From Oscillatoria princeps RMCB-10 (GTDB taxonomy: Bacteria; Cyanobacteriota; Cyanobacteriia; Cyanobacteriales; Oscillatoriaceae), in NCBI GenBank assembly GCA_019359235.1, contig JAHHHT010000039.1:1-64000 (forward strand): DNA of 64,000 nt. Direction: 5' to 3'. Below the pieces are notes generated by a model that did no database searches, was not told the origin of the DNA, and saw nothing but the letters and a program-made list of their open reading frames with translations. Positions 1 through 11,423 of this stretch are shown piece by piece. A program made the translations under genes and the position numbers. Each line of letters starts with the position of its first letter. Position 1 is the stretch's first letter.

Positions 1-345
1 ACGGGGGTAGGGGCGGGCACGGGGGTAGGGGCGGGCACGGGGGTAGGGGCGGGCACGGGGGTAGGGGCGGGCATGGGGGGTAGGGGCGGGCACGGGGGCA
101 CCGCCCCTACCATTGGGGTATGGGGTGATACAGGCACCGGGGTAGGGGCGGGCACGGGGGGTAGGGGCGGGCACGGGGGCACCGCCCCTACCATTGGGAT
201 GTGGGGTGATACTGGCACCGGGGTGGGGCGAGCACGGGGGTAGGGGCGGGCACGGGGGGTAGGGGCGGGCACGGGGGCACCGCCCCTACCATTGGGATGT
301 GGGGTGATACTGGCACCGGGGTGGGGCGGGCACGGGGGCACCGCC
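1..345. repeat. Left REP array of the RAYT locus
   Basis: A G/C-rich tract made of many copies of a unit around GGGGCGGGCACGGGGG, several closed by CACCGCCCCTAC so that GTAGGGGCGG pairs with CCGCCCCTAC as a hairpin. The spacer between closed units is a variant of GGGATGTGGGGTGATAC. The array continues past the left edge. Its orientation is opposite to the array on the other side of the transposase gene. No gene is seen in it. Confidence 0.85.
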
Positions 346-346
346 C

Positions 347-904
347 CTACCATTCGGGTATGGGGTGATAGATTTTCAAATGTTGGGGATCGTTTTCCCA
401 AACAACAGGATTATTCAGAATGTACTGGCGGATTTTCTGCCAGGAAATTTCATCGCGAATAATGGATTCGTGATAACTTCGTTGCCAGAATCGCTTTTCA
501 AATCGAGGCCAACCCAATTTTACAACTCCGTGCCGATACCGGGCAGTCGTCAATGATTTGAAGCGCCCGACGACATCCCACAAGATCATTGGTTTGCGGG
601 TGCTGCCGTCGGGCATTACTGTTAACCTATTTTCCTCGGTTAGCAGGATAATACCGTGAACGTGGTCAGGCATCAACACAAACACATCTACATCTACGCC
701 TGGATAATATAAGGGTAACTCATCCCAAATTGCCTGCACCATTTTCCCGGATTCACTGGGATAGAGTTGGCCATCTATAATTTCGCTGAGGAACCTAAAA
801 CTGCCCTCAATGCAAATAGTGACAAAGTAAGCTCCTGGTTGGGAATAGTCATATCCTTTCAGGCGCATAGCATGACGGTGATGTCTGCTGGGATCGTATT
901 TCAT
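347..904 (-). CDS. REP-associated tyrosine transposase (RAYT, Y1_Tnp family)
   Basis: This 185-residue protein is a single-domain Y1 (HUH) transposase of the IS200-like, REP-associated branch. The metal-binding HxH motif is seen in MPDHVHGII at mid-protein. A tyrosine in WQRSYHESIIRDE, followed by an IRQYILNNP helix, is the expected nucleophile region. The length fits the family (about 150-200 residues). The ATG at 904 is preferred because AGGA lies just upstream. The open frame continues to 1324, but only by reading through the neighbouring GC-rich REP array, which gives low-complexity sequence. Family members cut and join REP hairpins as single-stranded DNA. Here the gene sits between two REP arrays in inverted orientation and matching REP copies are scattered through the window. 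It appears intact. Confidence 0.85.
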   Translation of the reverse strand: MKYDPSRHHRHAMRLKGYDYSQPGAYFVTICIEGSFRFLSEIIDGQLYPSESGKMVQAIWDELPLYYPGVDVDVFVLMPDHVHGIILLTEENRLTVMPDGSTRKPMILWDVVGRFKSLTTARYRHGVVKLGWPRFEKRFWQRSYHESIIRDEISWQKIRQYILNNPVVWENDPQHLKIYHPIPEW

Positions 905-949
905 AATCCTGTAATCTTTTCGTAGGTGCTTCTGGGAAACGCCCCAGTA

Positions 950-1262
950 TATGTAGGGGCGGTGCCCCCGTGCCCGCCCCGCCCCGGTGCCGGTGGATGT
1001 AGGGGCGGTGCCCCCGTGCCCGCCCCGGTGCCGGTGCCGGTGGATGTAGGGGCGGTGCCCCCGTGCCCGCCCCGGTGCCGGTGCCGGTGGATGTAGGGGC
1101 GGTGCCCCCGTGCCCGCCCCGAACCCCGTGCCCGCCCCGAACCCGTGCGGGTGCCGGTGGATGTAGGGGCGGTGCCCCCGTGCCCGCCCCGAACCCGTGC
1201 GGGTGCCGGTGGATGTAGGGGCGGTGCCCCCGTGCCCGCCCCGGTGCCGGTGCGGGTGCCGG
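950..1262. repeat. Right REP array, about six tandem hairpin units
   Basis: Six copies of GTAGGGGCGGTGCCCCCGTG continuing into CCCGCCCC occur at about 953, 999, 1046, 1093, 1162 and 1217. They are separated by GGTGCCGG-type spacers ending in TGGAT. The units are the reverse complement of those at the left window edge, so the RAYT gene lies inside a large inverted arrangement. From here to 1536 there is no convincing gene; the frames that are open exist only because the repeat lacks stop codons. Confidence 0.85.
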
Positions 1263-1536
1263 TGGGTGGGGCAACCAGGGGAGATTTCCCCTACTCTCGA
1301 TTGTAGAGGATTGCCTATGGTCAAAAAGGGTTCAGATTTGCTGCTGAATTTTGAATCTGGATTGGAGAAATAACCACTATATTTTAGCTCTTATAAAAAA
1401 AGCGATAGCCTGTGTTTACCGCAAAAATAATATGGCTTATCCCACCGATATAGGGGAAATGTTAAATTGCTTTTCTATCCTCCTGCACTTTTACTTCTAT
1501 TTTAGAAGCTGGAGAAAAGTTATTGCTTCACTTACT

Positions 1537-1649
1537 TATAGCGGTTTTAAAATTAGTGTGCTACGGAGAACCTCGGTAGGGGCGGGCACGGGGGCACCGC
1601 CCCTACGAAAATAGCTTTATGGGCCATAATCAATCTGAGAACCGCTATA
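1537..1649. mobile_element. MITE-like element, copy A (TATAGCGGTT ends) with nested REP
   Basis: A 113-bp non-coding element with terminal inverted repeats TATAGCGGTT and AGAACCGCTATA. Inside is one full REP hairpin (about 1576-1606) and the sequence GGGCCATAAT. Three related copies lie at 50837, 51418 and 53045. It ends three bases before the stop of the large exoprotein gene. Confidence 0.75.
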
Positions 1650-1652
1650 ATT

Positions 1653-4600
1653 TCACACTAACCACTTAGGCCAATTATATTTCTGGTCAACAATTTTGCC
1701 GGAATAGTCATCTAAATAAGTGAGCTTCAGGCGGCTCCAACTTTCGCCAGGTAATCCACCATTTTCATCTCTCGCTTCTATACGGCCTTCATAACGACGA
1801 TCTCCTATAACATTCCCTCCCAAATCATTAAATTCATTCAATCTCCAAGGGGGGGATACAGTCGAACTCATTTGGTCGAGAGCGAAAAACTTACTCACAG
1901 GGTTATTGGGATTTTCATAACTCTGTTTGACTAGAAATGCAAAAACATCTTTAACATACCCGTGATTCCCACCAAACCAGTTAGTTACAAACCCCATTGA
2001 GAAGGATTCATCAGCTGTAACTGTTCGGGGCGAAGATCCTAAATTGCTGCCGTAGAAGCCCCAAGAAAATTGGGAATTTGCACTTAAATCAATGGACTCA
2101 GAAACATAACCTTCCGGGAATTCTTTAGCTATGTCTAAAGAAATAAGCTTGTTCACACCTCCTGGTATTCTTTCAGCAATCTCAGCCGCTACATAAGCAC
2201 CAAGACTGTGACCAGCAACATTCAGTTTAGTGGGGCCATCAATACCCCAGCTTTTGAGAGACTCAGCTGCGAATGTCGCTGCTGATTCAATAAAGGAAGC
2301 GCCAATTCCAACCAGTAGATTAGACTTAGCTCCTTCGCTCCAATCAAAAGTAAGTACCTGCTCTCCTTCTTTATATCCTTCAATCGCCTCTGCTAACTGC
2401 TTGATCCCATCGGGATTGCTATCCATACCGTGAATAACAATCCAAGTTGGTTTATTTTCAATATATTCTCCTCCCAAACTCTCCAACGTAGCAGAGCGTG
2501 ACTCGCCACCGTTAGTAACTCCTATTGAACCCGACACCTTTGTGCTCACAACCTTGATCAAAAAAGGGCTGTAAAAGCTGTCAGCCATATTGGCTTTATT
2601 TTTAGCGACAATTTTGACCTGATAATTTCCCAAAAACATATCGCTGGGAAGATTGAGTGTGGCCGTAAAAGCTCCATCTGTGACATAATCTAGATTTCCT
2701 CCAACTTTTCTGTCCCCTACATAAAACTCCAGATCCGATGTGTTGGAAGTTCCTGAAACGCGAATAGATTGACCTCGGAATACAATGGTAGAGCTATTTT
2801 CATAATTACTGACTGAAGAGATGGAAACATCAGGAGGAGGTATAACCTCTGGAAGAGGTGAGTAACTACTGCCTGAGTTACTTGCGATCGTGTTGCCAGT
2901 ACCAGTGATACCGCCGCTAGTTAGTGGATTTCCTGGCAAGTAAACAATCGTTCCGGCTGAAATGCTGGTCGCTTCTGACTCCGTATAAGGGCTCCCATTG
3001 GATTTGCGAATTTCTGGCCAGCGATTTCCATCTCCTAATTCACGCTGGGCAATTTCCCAAAGGGTATCATCTAATGTTCCTAAATGCCCGAACTCATAAG
3101 GGATCATGCCCGCAACTGGCGATCCACTCGTTACCGTGCCAATACCGCTGTTGCCTCCTAGATTGCCAAGGCTAGAACTACCACTCGAAGAGAAGCGGTT
3201 GAGGTCTACATTACCACTGATCCCATTGACGCGGCCACTATCGGTGTATTGCCAGAATGCCCAATCATTCCAACCACCAGGGACTTTCGGCTGTTGTACC
3301 TGCCAATTGGCAATCCAAAGTGGGTAATCAGCAAACTGTTGCGTGTTACCAACATTATACTGCCAGAAGCCAGGGGTGGTATAGATTATCGGTTTGCGTC
3401 CAATTGCGTCTTCTACTACATCCAGCCATTGCTGCACACTGCTGGTAATACCAGTAGCATTTACTCCGTCGGTAACTTCCAAATCTAAAACGGGTGGCAA
3501 GTCATTGGGGGCTAGCGTTCCTATCATCTTTACGAATTGATTAGCCTGCGCGGTTGCATCCAGATTAGGATGGAAGAAATGATAGGCACCGCGAACGATA
3601 CCAGCATTCTTCGTTTCCTGCCAATTTTGAGAAAAATATGGATCTGAATAGCTTGTTCCTTCAGATGCTTTCACAAAAGCAAATGAATAGCCATCGTTCT
3701 TAACTGATTGCCAATTTATATTGCCTTGCCAGTTTGAAACATCTACTCCCTGGCTGCCCGGAGCCAACGATACTGAGTTCGAGCCAGTTCCCTTTCCAGC
3801 CTCGTACACTTCATAATTAGAACCATTCCAGATGATGTGGCCATTTTCAAAATATTGAATTTGGACACCCCCTCCATATATGAGATTGCTGGTTGGCTTT
3901 CCGAGCCAGGGATTGTTTGAGTAGGGAGCGGAGAATATACCGCCTACTTCAAAACTTGGAGTCGAAACTGTAGAAGAAGACGTGCTGCCCTTGGGAACCC
4001 AAATTTGCTGGCCCGGATAAATAAAGTCAGGGTTGGGAATGTCGTTTTGCGGATAATTTACAATTAGCTGATAATCATTGGCATTACCCGTTCTGGCTTG
4101 AGCGATGGCTGATAGAGAATCCCCTTCCTTAACTGTGTAAAGTTCCCAGCCATCGGTATTTACTGCTGTTCCTCCAGTGGACGTTACTCCTGCATTCGCT
4201 TTAGGAACCCAAATTTGCTGGCCCGGATAAATCAAGTCAGGGTTGGGAATGTCATTCTCAGGATAGTTGACAATCATCTGGTAATCAGAAGCATTGCCCG
4301 TTCTGGCTTGAGCGATTGCTGATAGAGAATCTCCTTCCTGAACTGTGTACAGCTCCCATCCATCGGTATTGGCTGACGTGTCTCCTGTCGATGGCTCGGA
4401 AACCGTCGTGGGCGCTGATACCTCCGTGGGAATCTCAATTACTTGCCCCGCATAAATCAGATTGGGGTCAGCAATGCCGTTGTGTTGAGCAATAAAGTTG
4501 TAAGCCGCCTCAGAACTATCGCCCATTCTATCGAGGGCAATTTGGCTCAGGCTATCTCCCGACTGAATTGTGTGCGTCACCCAATCATAATATTGGCCAT

Positions 4601-7600
4601 TGAACTCGTCAGAAGCAGCCCGTTCTTCTGGCGTCACCAACCCCTCGCCGCCCCAAGTGGTAGGCGTCAAGAAAGCCGCCGGCGTATAAACTTCCGGCAC
4701 CATCGCCTTCGCCGCTTCCACCGCCGCATCCGCATTCAACAAACCGGCACCCGTCTCGCTATCCCAACCGGCAACATTCAAATCCGTCGCACTCGACGTA
4801 AGCGCCTCAATCACTTGCCGGTAATTTAACCCCGGATTTGCCTCCCACACCAGAGACGCCGCACCCGTTACTTGAGCAGTCGCGACAGAAGTCCCCGCCA
4901 TCGTTCCCACATCTTCGCCAACTGTGGAAACTATCGGATTGGCAATACTGCCACCTTCGGCTACAATATCTGGCCCTCGATGGCCAAAACTGGAATAATC
5001 CGCCCGGTTAATTCCATTCGCCGCACCGGCAGTAATAATATTGTCAAACTCTTGCGACGCTTGCCCCAACACGGACATCACATCGCCGTCATTCCCTGCT
5101 GCCACTACCGCCAAAACGTTATTCTGACGCGCATATTCCAGCGCTTCCCGCTCGCGCGGCGTGAATTCGTAGCGTGTCGTAACGCTTTCATCAGCGTTTA
5201 CTTGCGTCAAATCCAAACTCAAATTCACCAGCGCATTCGGGTTGCCAGAGGCTTTGGCAAAATCCACAAACTCAATCAGCGACTCAGCCCACTTTCCAGA
5301 ACCCACCGCACGCCCCAACCACACCGGCGATCTGTCGTTCATGCCATATATTCCGACGCCATTGTTCTGGGTTGCGCCAATAATTCCTAAAATGTGGGTG
5401 CCATGCTCATTACCCTCACCGGCTTCCAGCAACGGGCTGTCATCCCCATCCACCCAGTCTTTCCCCAAACTGATGCGGCTGTAGTCAATATCGGGATTAT
5501 TCGCCGCAAAGCCGGTGTCAATCACGCCAATTAACGGCATCGGCGCTGACTCGGCGCTCACCGTAAAGTGCGCCACCGCCGCATTGCTCTTGCCACCCTC
5601 CTTGTCATACGCAAAGCCCTTCAACTGGTAATCGCCGGCAGCCAAACCGCTGAGTGAATAGTTTAACCAGCCCCAGCGATCATCCTCAGTAGAGGTAAAG
5701 AAACTTGTACCGCTGTCGATATCTTGCCACTGTTCGCCCTCGCGGTGCACCGAGAACTCCACCCTGTCTAAATCGCCGGCTCCACTGGCGTCAAACACCC
5801 AAGCATCTGTCAGGCGGATAGGCTCATTGCTGTAGTATTCCTCCTTCGCGGTGCTGAACTGCAAATGCTTCGGCGCTGGGTTCTTTTTGGAATTCCCCCC
5901 ACCGGCATTTTCTGGCAAATCTTTTGGCGGCGTCGGCGCTTCCTCCAACCCAGCTAAAGTCTGCGGTAGCGTCACCACCGGCTGTAGAGGCGCTTCAGAA
6001 AGCTCCCCGGCGGAGCCACCAGGCACAGGAGCACTCCCCTCATCCACCAACTCAGCTGAATCATCTGAACTCACCGGCTCAGTTGGCTCATCCTCCTTAT
6101 CAGCTGAATCTGCAGGAATTGCCGGTTTAGTTTGTTCAGCCGGCAACTCGGCACTTACAGGAGTTGCCGGTTCAGTTTGTTCAGCCGGCAATTCGGCAGT
6201 TACAGGAGTTGCCGGTGCAACTGACTCAACCGGCAATTCGGCTGACTCAACTGGAGTTGCCGGTGCAACTGGCTCAGAAGGCAAAGAGGCTGACTCAACT
6301 GGAGTTGCCGGTGCAACTGGCTCAGAAGGCAAAGAGGCTGACTCAACTGGAGTTGCCGGTGCTGCTGGCACAACCGGCTCAGAAGGCAATTCAGCTGACT
6401 CCACCGGAGTTGCCGGCGCAACCGGCAATTCCGGCAATTGAGCACTTACAGCAGTTGCCGGCAATTCCGGCAATTCGGCTGACTCAACTGGAGTTGCCGG
6501 TGCTACTGGTGCAGAAGGCAATTCGGATGACTCAGCTGGAGTTGCCGGTGCAACCGGCGCAACCGGCAAAGAGGCACTTACAGGAGTTGCCGGCGCAACC
6601 GGCAATTCCGGCAATTCGGTTGACTCCACCGGCATTGCCGGTGCTACTGGCGCAACCGGCTCAACTGGCGCAACATCAACTGGGGTTGCCGGTGCAACCG
6701 GCGCAACCGGCAAAGAAGCTGACGCCACCGGCGCTACTGGCGCAACCGGCAATTGGGCTGATGGAGTTGCCGGTGCTACTGGCGCAGAAGGCAATTGGGC
6801 TGACTCAACTGGAGTTGCGGGTGCAACCGGCGCAACCGGCAAAGAGGCACTTACAGGAGTTGCCGGCGCAACCGGCAATTCCGGCAATTCGGTTGACTCC
6901 ACCGACATTGCCGGCGCTACTGGCGCAACCGGCTCAACTGGCGCAACATCAACTGGGGTTGCCGGTGCTACTGGCTCAACCGGCAATTCCGGCGCAACAT
7001 CAACTGGAGTTGCCGGTGCTACTGGCGCAACCGGCAAAGAGGATGACTCAACTGGAGTTGCCGGTGCAACCGGCAATTCCGGCAATTGAGCACTTACAAG
7101 AGTTGCCGGTGCTACTGGCGCATCAGGCAATTCGGCTGACTCAACAGGAGTTGCCGGCGCTACTGGCGCATCAGGCAATTCAGCTGACGCCACAGGCGCT
7201 GCTGGCGCAACCGGCTCAACTGGCGCAACATCAACTGGTGTTGCCGGTGCTACTGGCGCAACCGGCAAAGAAGCTGACACCACCGGCGCAACCGGCGCAA
7301 CCGGCAAAGAGGCACTTACAGGAGTTGCCGGCGCAACCGGCGCAACCGGCAAAGAGGCTGACTCCACCGGAGTTGCCGGTGCAACCGGCGCAACCGGCAA
7401 TTCAGCTGACTCCACCGGCATTGCTGGCGCAACCGGCGCAACCGGCAATTCAGCACTTATAGGAGTTGCCGGTGCTACCGGCGCAACCGGCAATTCTGGC
7501 GCAACATCAACTGGAGTTGCCGGTGCAACTGGCGCAACCGGCAATTCAGCTGACTCCACCGGCGCTACCGGCGCAACCGGCAATTCAGCTGACTCAACTG

Positions 7601-9035
7601 GAGTTGCCGGCGCAACCGGCGCAACCGGCAATTCAGCACTTACAGGAGTTGCCGGTGCTACTGGCGCAACCGGCAATGCGGCTGACTCCACTGGAGTTGC
7701 CGGTGCTACTGGCGCAACCGGCAATGCGGCTGACTCCACTGGAGTTGCCGGTGCAACCGGCGCAACCGGCAATTGGGATGACTCAACTGGAGTTGCCGGT
7801 GCTACTGGCGCAACCGGCGCAACCGGCAATTCCCCACTTACAGGAGTTGGCGGCGCTACTGGCACATCAGGCAATTGGGCTGACTCAACTGGAGTTGCCG
7901 GCGCTACCGGCTTATCAGGCAATTCAGCTGACTCCACTGGAGTTGCCGGCGCAACCGGCAATTCCCCACTTACAGGAGTTGGCAGCGCAACTGGCACATC
8001 AGGCAATGCGGCACTTACAGGAGTTGGCGGCGCAACTGGCACATCAGGCAATTGGGCTGACTCAACCGGCATCACCGGCGCACTTGACTCATCTTGTAGC
8101 GTCACCGGCTTTCCTAATCCACTACCCGCACCCGACAATTCACTTGACACTATATCTGCAATGTCTGGCAAGCACTTGCGCCCCTCAGCCACCCCAAAGG
8201 TTTGCCAGTGCTCAAACGCCCGCATCCTGTCGCTTCCGAATGCCGCAGACAAATCCGCGTACTTAGCCAAATAAAAGTCTAAATCGACTTTCTCTGAAAA
8301 TTTCCGCCCTTCCGCCACCCCGTACCTTTGCAAATGCTCGAACGCCAGCTTCGTGTCATTCCCGAAGGCTTCCTTCAAGTCGGCATGGCTCTCCAAATAA
8401 TACTTCAAATCCACCCACGGCGAGATTTTCCGCCCTTCCGACAGCCCAAACTTTTGCAAATGCTCGTACAGCTGTTGCGGCGTCGTCAAGCCTGCTTCCG
8501 CCAGCTCCGGGTTACTCAACCCATAGTATTTCAAATCCACCAGCGGCGAGCAACAGCGCCCTTCCTCTATGCCAAACTCTTGGAAATGCTCGTATAGTTG
8601 CTCTGGCGTCTTCAAACCGGCACTCGCCAAGTCTGGATTCATCTCTGCATAATACTTCGCATCAAATACCTCGCCAGCTTGCCGCTCCGTCAATTCTGTG
8701 GTATAATCCCCAACATACAGCTCGCCGGTAAGCGCATCGATATTGCCGGTCATTTCCAGCGTCTTCCCCGCTGCATCCCCACCGGCTCGCGCAACCGGTG
8801 CGAAATCCCCTGCCACAATTAAACGATCCGTGGCAATCCCTTCTGAACTGTCCAGAATCTCCCCACCGCTTGCCATTGGTGGCAATTTCTCATCCGCTTG
8901 TGTGCCGGTGATGCCGGCGCTTCCACTTCCGGGATAGTTGGCAATCAAGGGGAAGTCATCGTTGAAGGCAGGCACGCCCATCAATCCGCCACTGGTTGGG
9001 CTACCGCTCAAAAAGCCACCATTTAATTCGGACAT
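1653..9035 (-). CDS. Giant modular exoprotein: subtilisin, LysM, GH25 muramidase and lipase-like domains
   Basis: A 2460-residue protein. The ATG at 9035 is chosen because GGAGG lies nine bases upstream; an in-frame ATG at 9059 lacks this. Approximate residue positions: 120-290, four repeats of the F/LD.(K/D).YYL....(A/D)L type ending FGxxEGR; 315-1030, a Pro/Ala/Val-rich repeat; 1170-1440, a peptidase S8 domain with the triad seen in GVIDTG, HGTHILG and GTSVATAQ; 1480-1680, three LysM modules; 1757-1950, a GH25 muramidase with GVDVSNWQG and the acidic pair in DLEV; 1977-2035, a fourth LysM-like module; then an Ig-like segment; 2195-2380, an alpha/beta hydrolase with GHSLGA. No classical signal peptide is seen. 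By family knowledge LysM binds peptidoglycan and GH25 cleaves it. I infer a surface or secreted wall-active protein; its target, whether its own sheath or competitor cells, is unknown. Confidence 0.85.
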   Translation of the reverse strand: MSELNGGFLSGSPTSGGLMGVPAFNDDFPLIANYPGSGSAGITGTQADEKLPPMASGGEILDSSEGIATDRLIVAGDFAPVARAGGDAAGKTLEMTGNIDALTGELYVGDYTTELTERQAGEVFDAKYYAEMNPDLASAGLKTPEQLYEHFQEFGIEEGRCCSPLVDLKYYGLSNPELAEAGLTTPQQLYEHLQKFGLSEGRKISPWVDLKYYLESHADLKEAFGNDTKLAFEHLQRYGVAEGRKFSEKVDLDFYLAKYADLSAAFGSDRMRAFEHWQTFGVAEGRKCLPDIADIVSSELSGAGSGLGKPVTLQDESSAPVMPVESAQLPDVPVAPPTPVSAALPDVPVALPTPVSGELPVAPATPVESAELPDKPVAPATPVESAQLPDVPVAPPTPVSGELPVAPVAPVAPATPVESSQLPVAPVAPATPVESAALPVAPVAPATPVESAALPVAPVAPATPVSAELPVAPVAPATPVESAELPVAPVAPVESAELPVAPVAPATPVDVAPELPVAPVAPATPISAELPVAPVAPAMPVESAELPVAPVAPATPVESASLPVAPVAPATPVSASLPVAPVAPVVSASLPVAPVAPATPVDVAPVEPVAPAAPVASAELPDAPVAPATPVESAELPDAPVAPATLVSAQLPELPVAPATPVESSSLPVAPVAPATPVDVAPELPVEPVAPATPVDVAPVEPVAPVAPAMSVESTELPELPVAPATPVSASLPVAPVAPATPVESAQLPSAPVAPATPSAQLPVAPVAPVASASLPVAPVAPATPVDVAPVEPVAPVAPAMPVESTELPELPVAPATPVSASLPVAPVAPATPAESSELPSAPVAPATPVESAELPELPATAVSAQLPELPVAPATPVESAELPSEPVVPAAPATPVESASLPSEPVAPATPVESASLPSEPVAPATPVESAELPVESVAPATPVTAELPAEQTEPATPVSAELPAEQTKPAIPADSADKEDEPTEPVSSDDSAELVDEGSAPVPGGSAGELSEAPLQPVVTLPQTLAGLEEAPTPPKDLPENAGGGNSKKNPAPKHLQFSTAKEEYYSNEPIRLTDAWVFDASGAGDLDRVEFSVHREGEQWQDIDSGTSFFTSTEDDRWGWLNYSLSGLAAGDYQLKGFAYDKEGGKSNAAVAHFTVSAESAPMPLIGVIDTGFAANNPDIDYSRISLGKDWVDGDDSPLLEAGEGNEHGTHILGIIGATQNNGVGIYGMNDRSPVWLGRAVGSGKWAESLIEFVDFAKASGNPNALVNLSLDLTQVNADESVTTRYEFTPREREALEYARQNNVLAVVAAGNDGDVMSVLGQASQEFDNIITAGAANGINRADYSSFGHRGPDIVAEGGSIANPIVSTVGEDVGTMAGTSVATAQVTGAASLVWEANPGLNYRQVIEALTSSATDLNVAGWDSETGAGLLNADAAVEAAKAMVPEVYTPAAFLTPTTWGGEGLVTPEERAASDEFNGQYYDWVTHTIQSGDSLSQIALDRMGDSSEAAYNFIAQHNGIADPNLIYAGQVIEIPTEVSAPTTVSEPSTGDTSANTDGWELYTVQEGDSLSAIAQARTGNASDYQMIVNYPENDIPNPDLIYPGQQIWVPKANAGVTSTGGTAVNTDGWELYTVKEGDSLSAIAQARTGNANDYQLIVNYPQNDIPNPDFIYPGQQIWVPKGSTSSSTVSTPSFEVGGIFSAPYSNNPWLGKPTSNLIYGGGVQIQYFENGHIIWNGSNYEVYEAGKGTGSNSVSLAPGSQGVDVSNWQGNINWQSVKNDGYSFAFVKASEGTSYSDPYFSQNWQETKNAGIVRGAYHFFHPNLDATAQANQFVKMIGTLAPNDLPPVLDLEVTDGVNATGITSSVQQWLDVVEDAIGRKPIIYTTPGFWQYNVGNTQQFADYPLWIANWQVQQPKVPGGWNDWAFWQYTDSGRVNGISGNVDLNRFSSSGSSSLGNLGGNSGIGTVTSGSPVAGMIPYEFGHLGTLDDTLWEIAQRELGDGNRWPEIRKSNGSPYTESEATSISAGTIVYLPGNPLTSGGITGTGNTIASNSGSSYSPLPEVIPPPDVSISSVSNYENSSTIVFRGQSIRVSGTSNTSDLEFYVGDRKVGGNLDYVTDGAFTATLNLPSDMFLGNYQVKIVAKNKANMADSFYSPFLIKVVSTKVSGSIGVTNGGESRSATLESLGGEYIENKPTWIVIHGMDSNPDGIKQLAEAIEGYKEGEQVLTFDWSEGAKSNLLVGIGASFIESAATFAAESLKSWGIDGPTKLNVAGHSLGAYVAAEIAERIPGGVNKLISLDIAKEFPEGYVSESIDLSANSQFSWGFYGSNLGSSPRTVTADESFSMGFVTNWFGGNHGYVKDVFAFLVKQSYENPNNPVSKFFALDQMSSTVSPPWRLNEFNDLGGNVIGDRRYEGRIEARDENGGLPGESWSRLKLTYLDDYSGKIVDQKYNWPKWLV
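5950..8090 (-). repeat. Coding minisatellite (Pro/Ala/Val repeat) inside the exoprotein gene
   Basis: About 2.1 kb of degenerate tandem repeat encodes blocks such as [16 protein letters not shown], with short units rich in GCCGGTGC and GGCGCAACC and units reused in shuffled order. It forms a long linker between the N-terminal repeats and the protease domain. Because the repeat lacks stops in other frames, long open frames appear on both strands; these are judged spurious. Such tracts change length readily by recombination. Confidence 0.85.
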
Positions 9036-9790
9036 TTGCACCTGCCTCCAAAAATCCACACTGCACTACGATTCTCTGCCGCTCAAAGGGAAATAGCAAT
9101 GCATAAAGTTTAGCTTTTCACTTCATAAACTTCAGCTAGTGAGTTCATAAAATTCAGCTTTACCTTAGCTTGGCCACCGTCCGCACGCCAGCGTGCCTTC
9201 CCCAATATCCAGCAACCCAGCACTGCGAGACATCTCTGGGTTTTTCTGCTCTCTGCCCATAAATCTTATCTTTGATTCCCCCCCCCGCATCCGTAATTTT
9301 ACTTAATTTCCCAACACCCAAGAAAGTCCGCATAATTTTCTGTTAATAAAAGTTTATTAAAATTAGGTTACAATCCTGATGTCCCCACATAATTTAACGT
9401 TAAGAAATGTGAGATATAGCAGATTTCAACGGAATCAGGCACAGATATTAGATTCCCCCCAACGCCGGGGCGGTCGTGCCGCACCGCCCCTACAAAGGGG
9501 GAGAACATTCTCTTGCGCCCCCCTTTTTAAGGGGGGTTGGGGGGGATCTCCAGACGGTACTCCAGCCAGATGCTTGCCCGCTATAAACAGGAAAACCACC
9601 GGCCCAAAGTTTGCCGGCACAAGGCATGGCAGCCCATCCGTTAATGGCGGCAGCAGCAGCAGAGAATTGGGTCCAATCCCCCTGACAGCCGCTAATCGTG
9701 AAGTCCCTTGCTTGAGCTGAAACGCTATCCTATTAGAGATTGGACAAGTGGGCCACCCACCTAAAATCTAAACTCGAAAGTCTAAAATCG
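9036..9790. other. Intergenic region with dispersed repeats
   Basis: The divergent spacer between the exoprotein gene (minus) and the PPK2 gene (plus). It holds a REP-like hairpin at about 9466-9495 (CGGGGCGGTCGTGCCGCACC followed by GCCCCTAC) and a C-run/G-run palindrome at about 9518-9546 (CCCCCCTTTTTAAGGGGGG). I see no gene and no clear consensus promoter. The open frames in it are made of repeat sequence. Confidence 0.6.
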
Positions 9791-11287
9791 ATGCTAGACA
9801 CCCTAGACCTGAACCTCACCCTCGATAAAGAAACGTACAAAACCCAGATAGAGAGCCTGATGCAGCAGCTGCGAACGCTGCAGAAGGCGTGCTGGGAGAA
9901 AAAATTGCCGATGATAGTGGTGCTGGAAGGCTGGGCGGCTGCCGGCAAGGGTTCCCTGGTCAAGAAAATGGTGGGATACATGGACCCGCGCGGGTTTGCT
10001 GTCCACCCGATTTGGCCGGCAAGCGCCGCTGAGCAGCAGTACCCTTTCCTGTGGCGGTTTTGGCAGAAACTCCCGCCGAATGGCAGCATCGGTTTTTTCT
10101 ACCACAGCTGGTACACCCGCGTGCTGGAAGACCGGCTCTTTGAGCGCTTAAATGAGGCGGAAGTGCCGGTGGCGATGCGCCAGATCAACGCCTTTGAGCG
10201 CCAGCTGGCGGATAACGGCGCGGCGATCGCCAAGTTCTGGATTCACCTGAGCAAGAAGGAGTTGAAAAGCCGGCTCAAAAAAGCCGCCAATGACGAGTTA
10301 GAAGCCTGGCGGGTGCGTCCAGAAGACTGGCAGCAAGCCAACCACTACCAGCGGTACGCCACGTTTGCCGAGGAAATGATCACCGGCACCAGCACAGGGC
10401 CGGCCCCCTGGACACTCGTGGAAGGGGACTGCCAGCGGTGGGCGCGGGTCAAAGTCCTCACCAAAATGGCCACCACCTTGCTGGAAGCCCTCGACCGGCG
10501 GCACGCCCAGCTCCCGCCGCCGGTTTTGCCGCCGCAAGCGCGTCTGGAACAGACGGAACCGGACTTTCTGGCGCAAGTGGATCTCAGCCAGAGCCTGTCT
10601 AAAGAGGAGTACAAAACGCAGTTGCGCAAAGAACAAGTCGAGCTGCGCAAACTGCAGCTGAGCATTCACAAACATCAGGTGCCGGTGCTGGTGCTGTTTG
10701 AAGGATGGGACGCCGCCGGCAAAGGGGGAGCCATCAAGCGGCTGACAGATGTCCTCGATCCGCGCAACTATGTGGTTCACGCCTTCGCCGCCCCCAGCGA
10801 CGAGGAAAAAGCCCGCCACTACCTGTGGCGCTTCTGGCGCAGGCTGCCCACTGCCGGCACTATCGCCATTTTTGACCGCAGCTGGTACGGGCGGGTGCTC
10901 GTCGAGCGCGTGGAAGGATTTGCCACAGAGGCGGAGTGGCGCAGAGCTTACCAGGAAATCAACGAGTTTGAGGAGCAATTAACCAGCGCCGGCGGCGTTT
11001 TGGTCAAGTTTTGGCTGCACATCAGCCCAGAGGAGCAGCTGAGGCGGTTTGAGGAGCGCCAGAACAATCCTTTCAAGCAGCACAAGCTGACAGCGGAAGA
11101 CTGGCGGAATCGGGAAAAGTGGCCCCTGTATAGCGTGGCGGTGAACCAGATGATTCAGCGCACCAGCACGCCGGCGGCACCTTGGACGGTAGTGGCGGGC
11201 AATGACAAATACTGCGCCCGCGTCAAAGTTATCGAAACTGTCACCCAGGCGATTGAGAATCAGCTGAAACGCCGGCACAAGGGTTAG
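9791..11287 (+). CDS. Two-domain polyphosphate kinase 2 (polyphosphate:AMP phosphotransferase type)
   Basis: A 498-residue protein with two PPK2 domains in tandem, the class II layout that uses polyphosphate to phosphorylate AMP to ADP. The C-terminal domain carries an intact Walker A (EGWDAAGKGG at about 304) and the catalytic FDRSWYGRV at about 361. The N-terminal domain is degenerate: EGWAAAGKGS has lost the Asp (about 46) and YHSWYTRV replaces DRSWYGRV (about 104). In characterised family members only the C-terminal half is catalytic, which agrees with this. The ATG at 9791 gives the usual MLDTLDL-type start; a TTG at 9740 in the same frame would add 17 residues. Neither has a strong ribosome-binding site. 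It stands alone in the plus direction. Confidence 0.85.
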   Translation: MLDTLDLNLTLDKETYKTQIESLMQQLRTLQKACWEKKLPMIVVLEGWAAAGKGSLVKKMVGYMDPRGFAVHPIWPASAAEQQYPFLWRFWQKLPPNGSIGFFYHSWYTRVLEDRLFERLNEAEVPVAMRQINAFERQLADNGAAIAKFWIHLSKKELKSRLKKAANDELEAWRVRPEDWQQANHYQRYATFAEEMITGTSTGPAPWTLVEGDCQRWARVKVLTKMATTLLEALDRRHAQLPPPVLPPQARLEQTEPDFLAQVDLSQSLSKEEYKTQLRKEQVELRKLQLSIHKHQVPVLVLFEGWDAAGKGGAIKRLTDVLDPRNYVVHAFAAPSDEEKARHYLWRFWRRLPTAGTIAIFDRSWYGRVLVERVEGFATEAEWRRAYQEINEFEEQLTSAGGVLVKFWLHISPEEQLRRFEERQNNPFKQHKLTAEDWRNREKWPLYSVAVNQMIQRTSTPAAPWTVVAGNDKYCARVKVIETVTQAIENQLKRRHKG

Positions 11288-11423
11288 GGGGCATTGGGCA
11301 TCATCGAATTGGGCATCATCGAATTGGGCATTGCTGAAAATCTTCCCCATGCGCCATGCCCCATGCGCCATGCCCAATCCAAAATCCAAAATCCTTGCAT
11401 CCAAAATCCCCCACGCCCAACTC

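Noticed and set aside
905-1324. N-terminal extension of the RAYT frame and a 141-residue overlapping frame
   Set aside because: They translate the REP array only. Composition is Gly/His/Pro-rich and the family start is at 904.
6164-8266. Long plus-strand open frames rich in [10 protein letters not shown]-type sequence opposite the exoprotein gene
   Set aside because: They are created by the stop-free minisatellite. They have no start context or recognisable domain and lie antisense to a well-supported gene.
9379-9720. 113-codon frame upstream of the PPK2 gene
   Set aside because: It translates REP-like and C/G-run palindromes and has no family resemblance.
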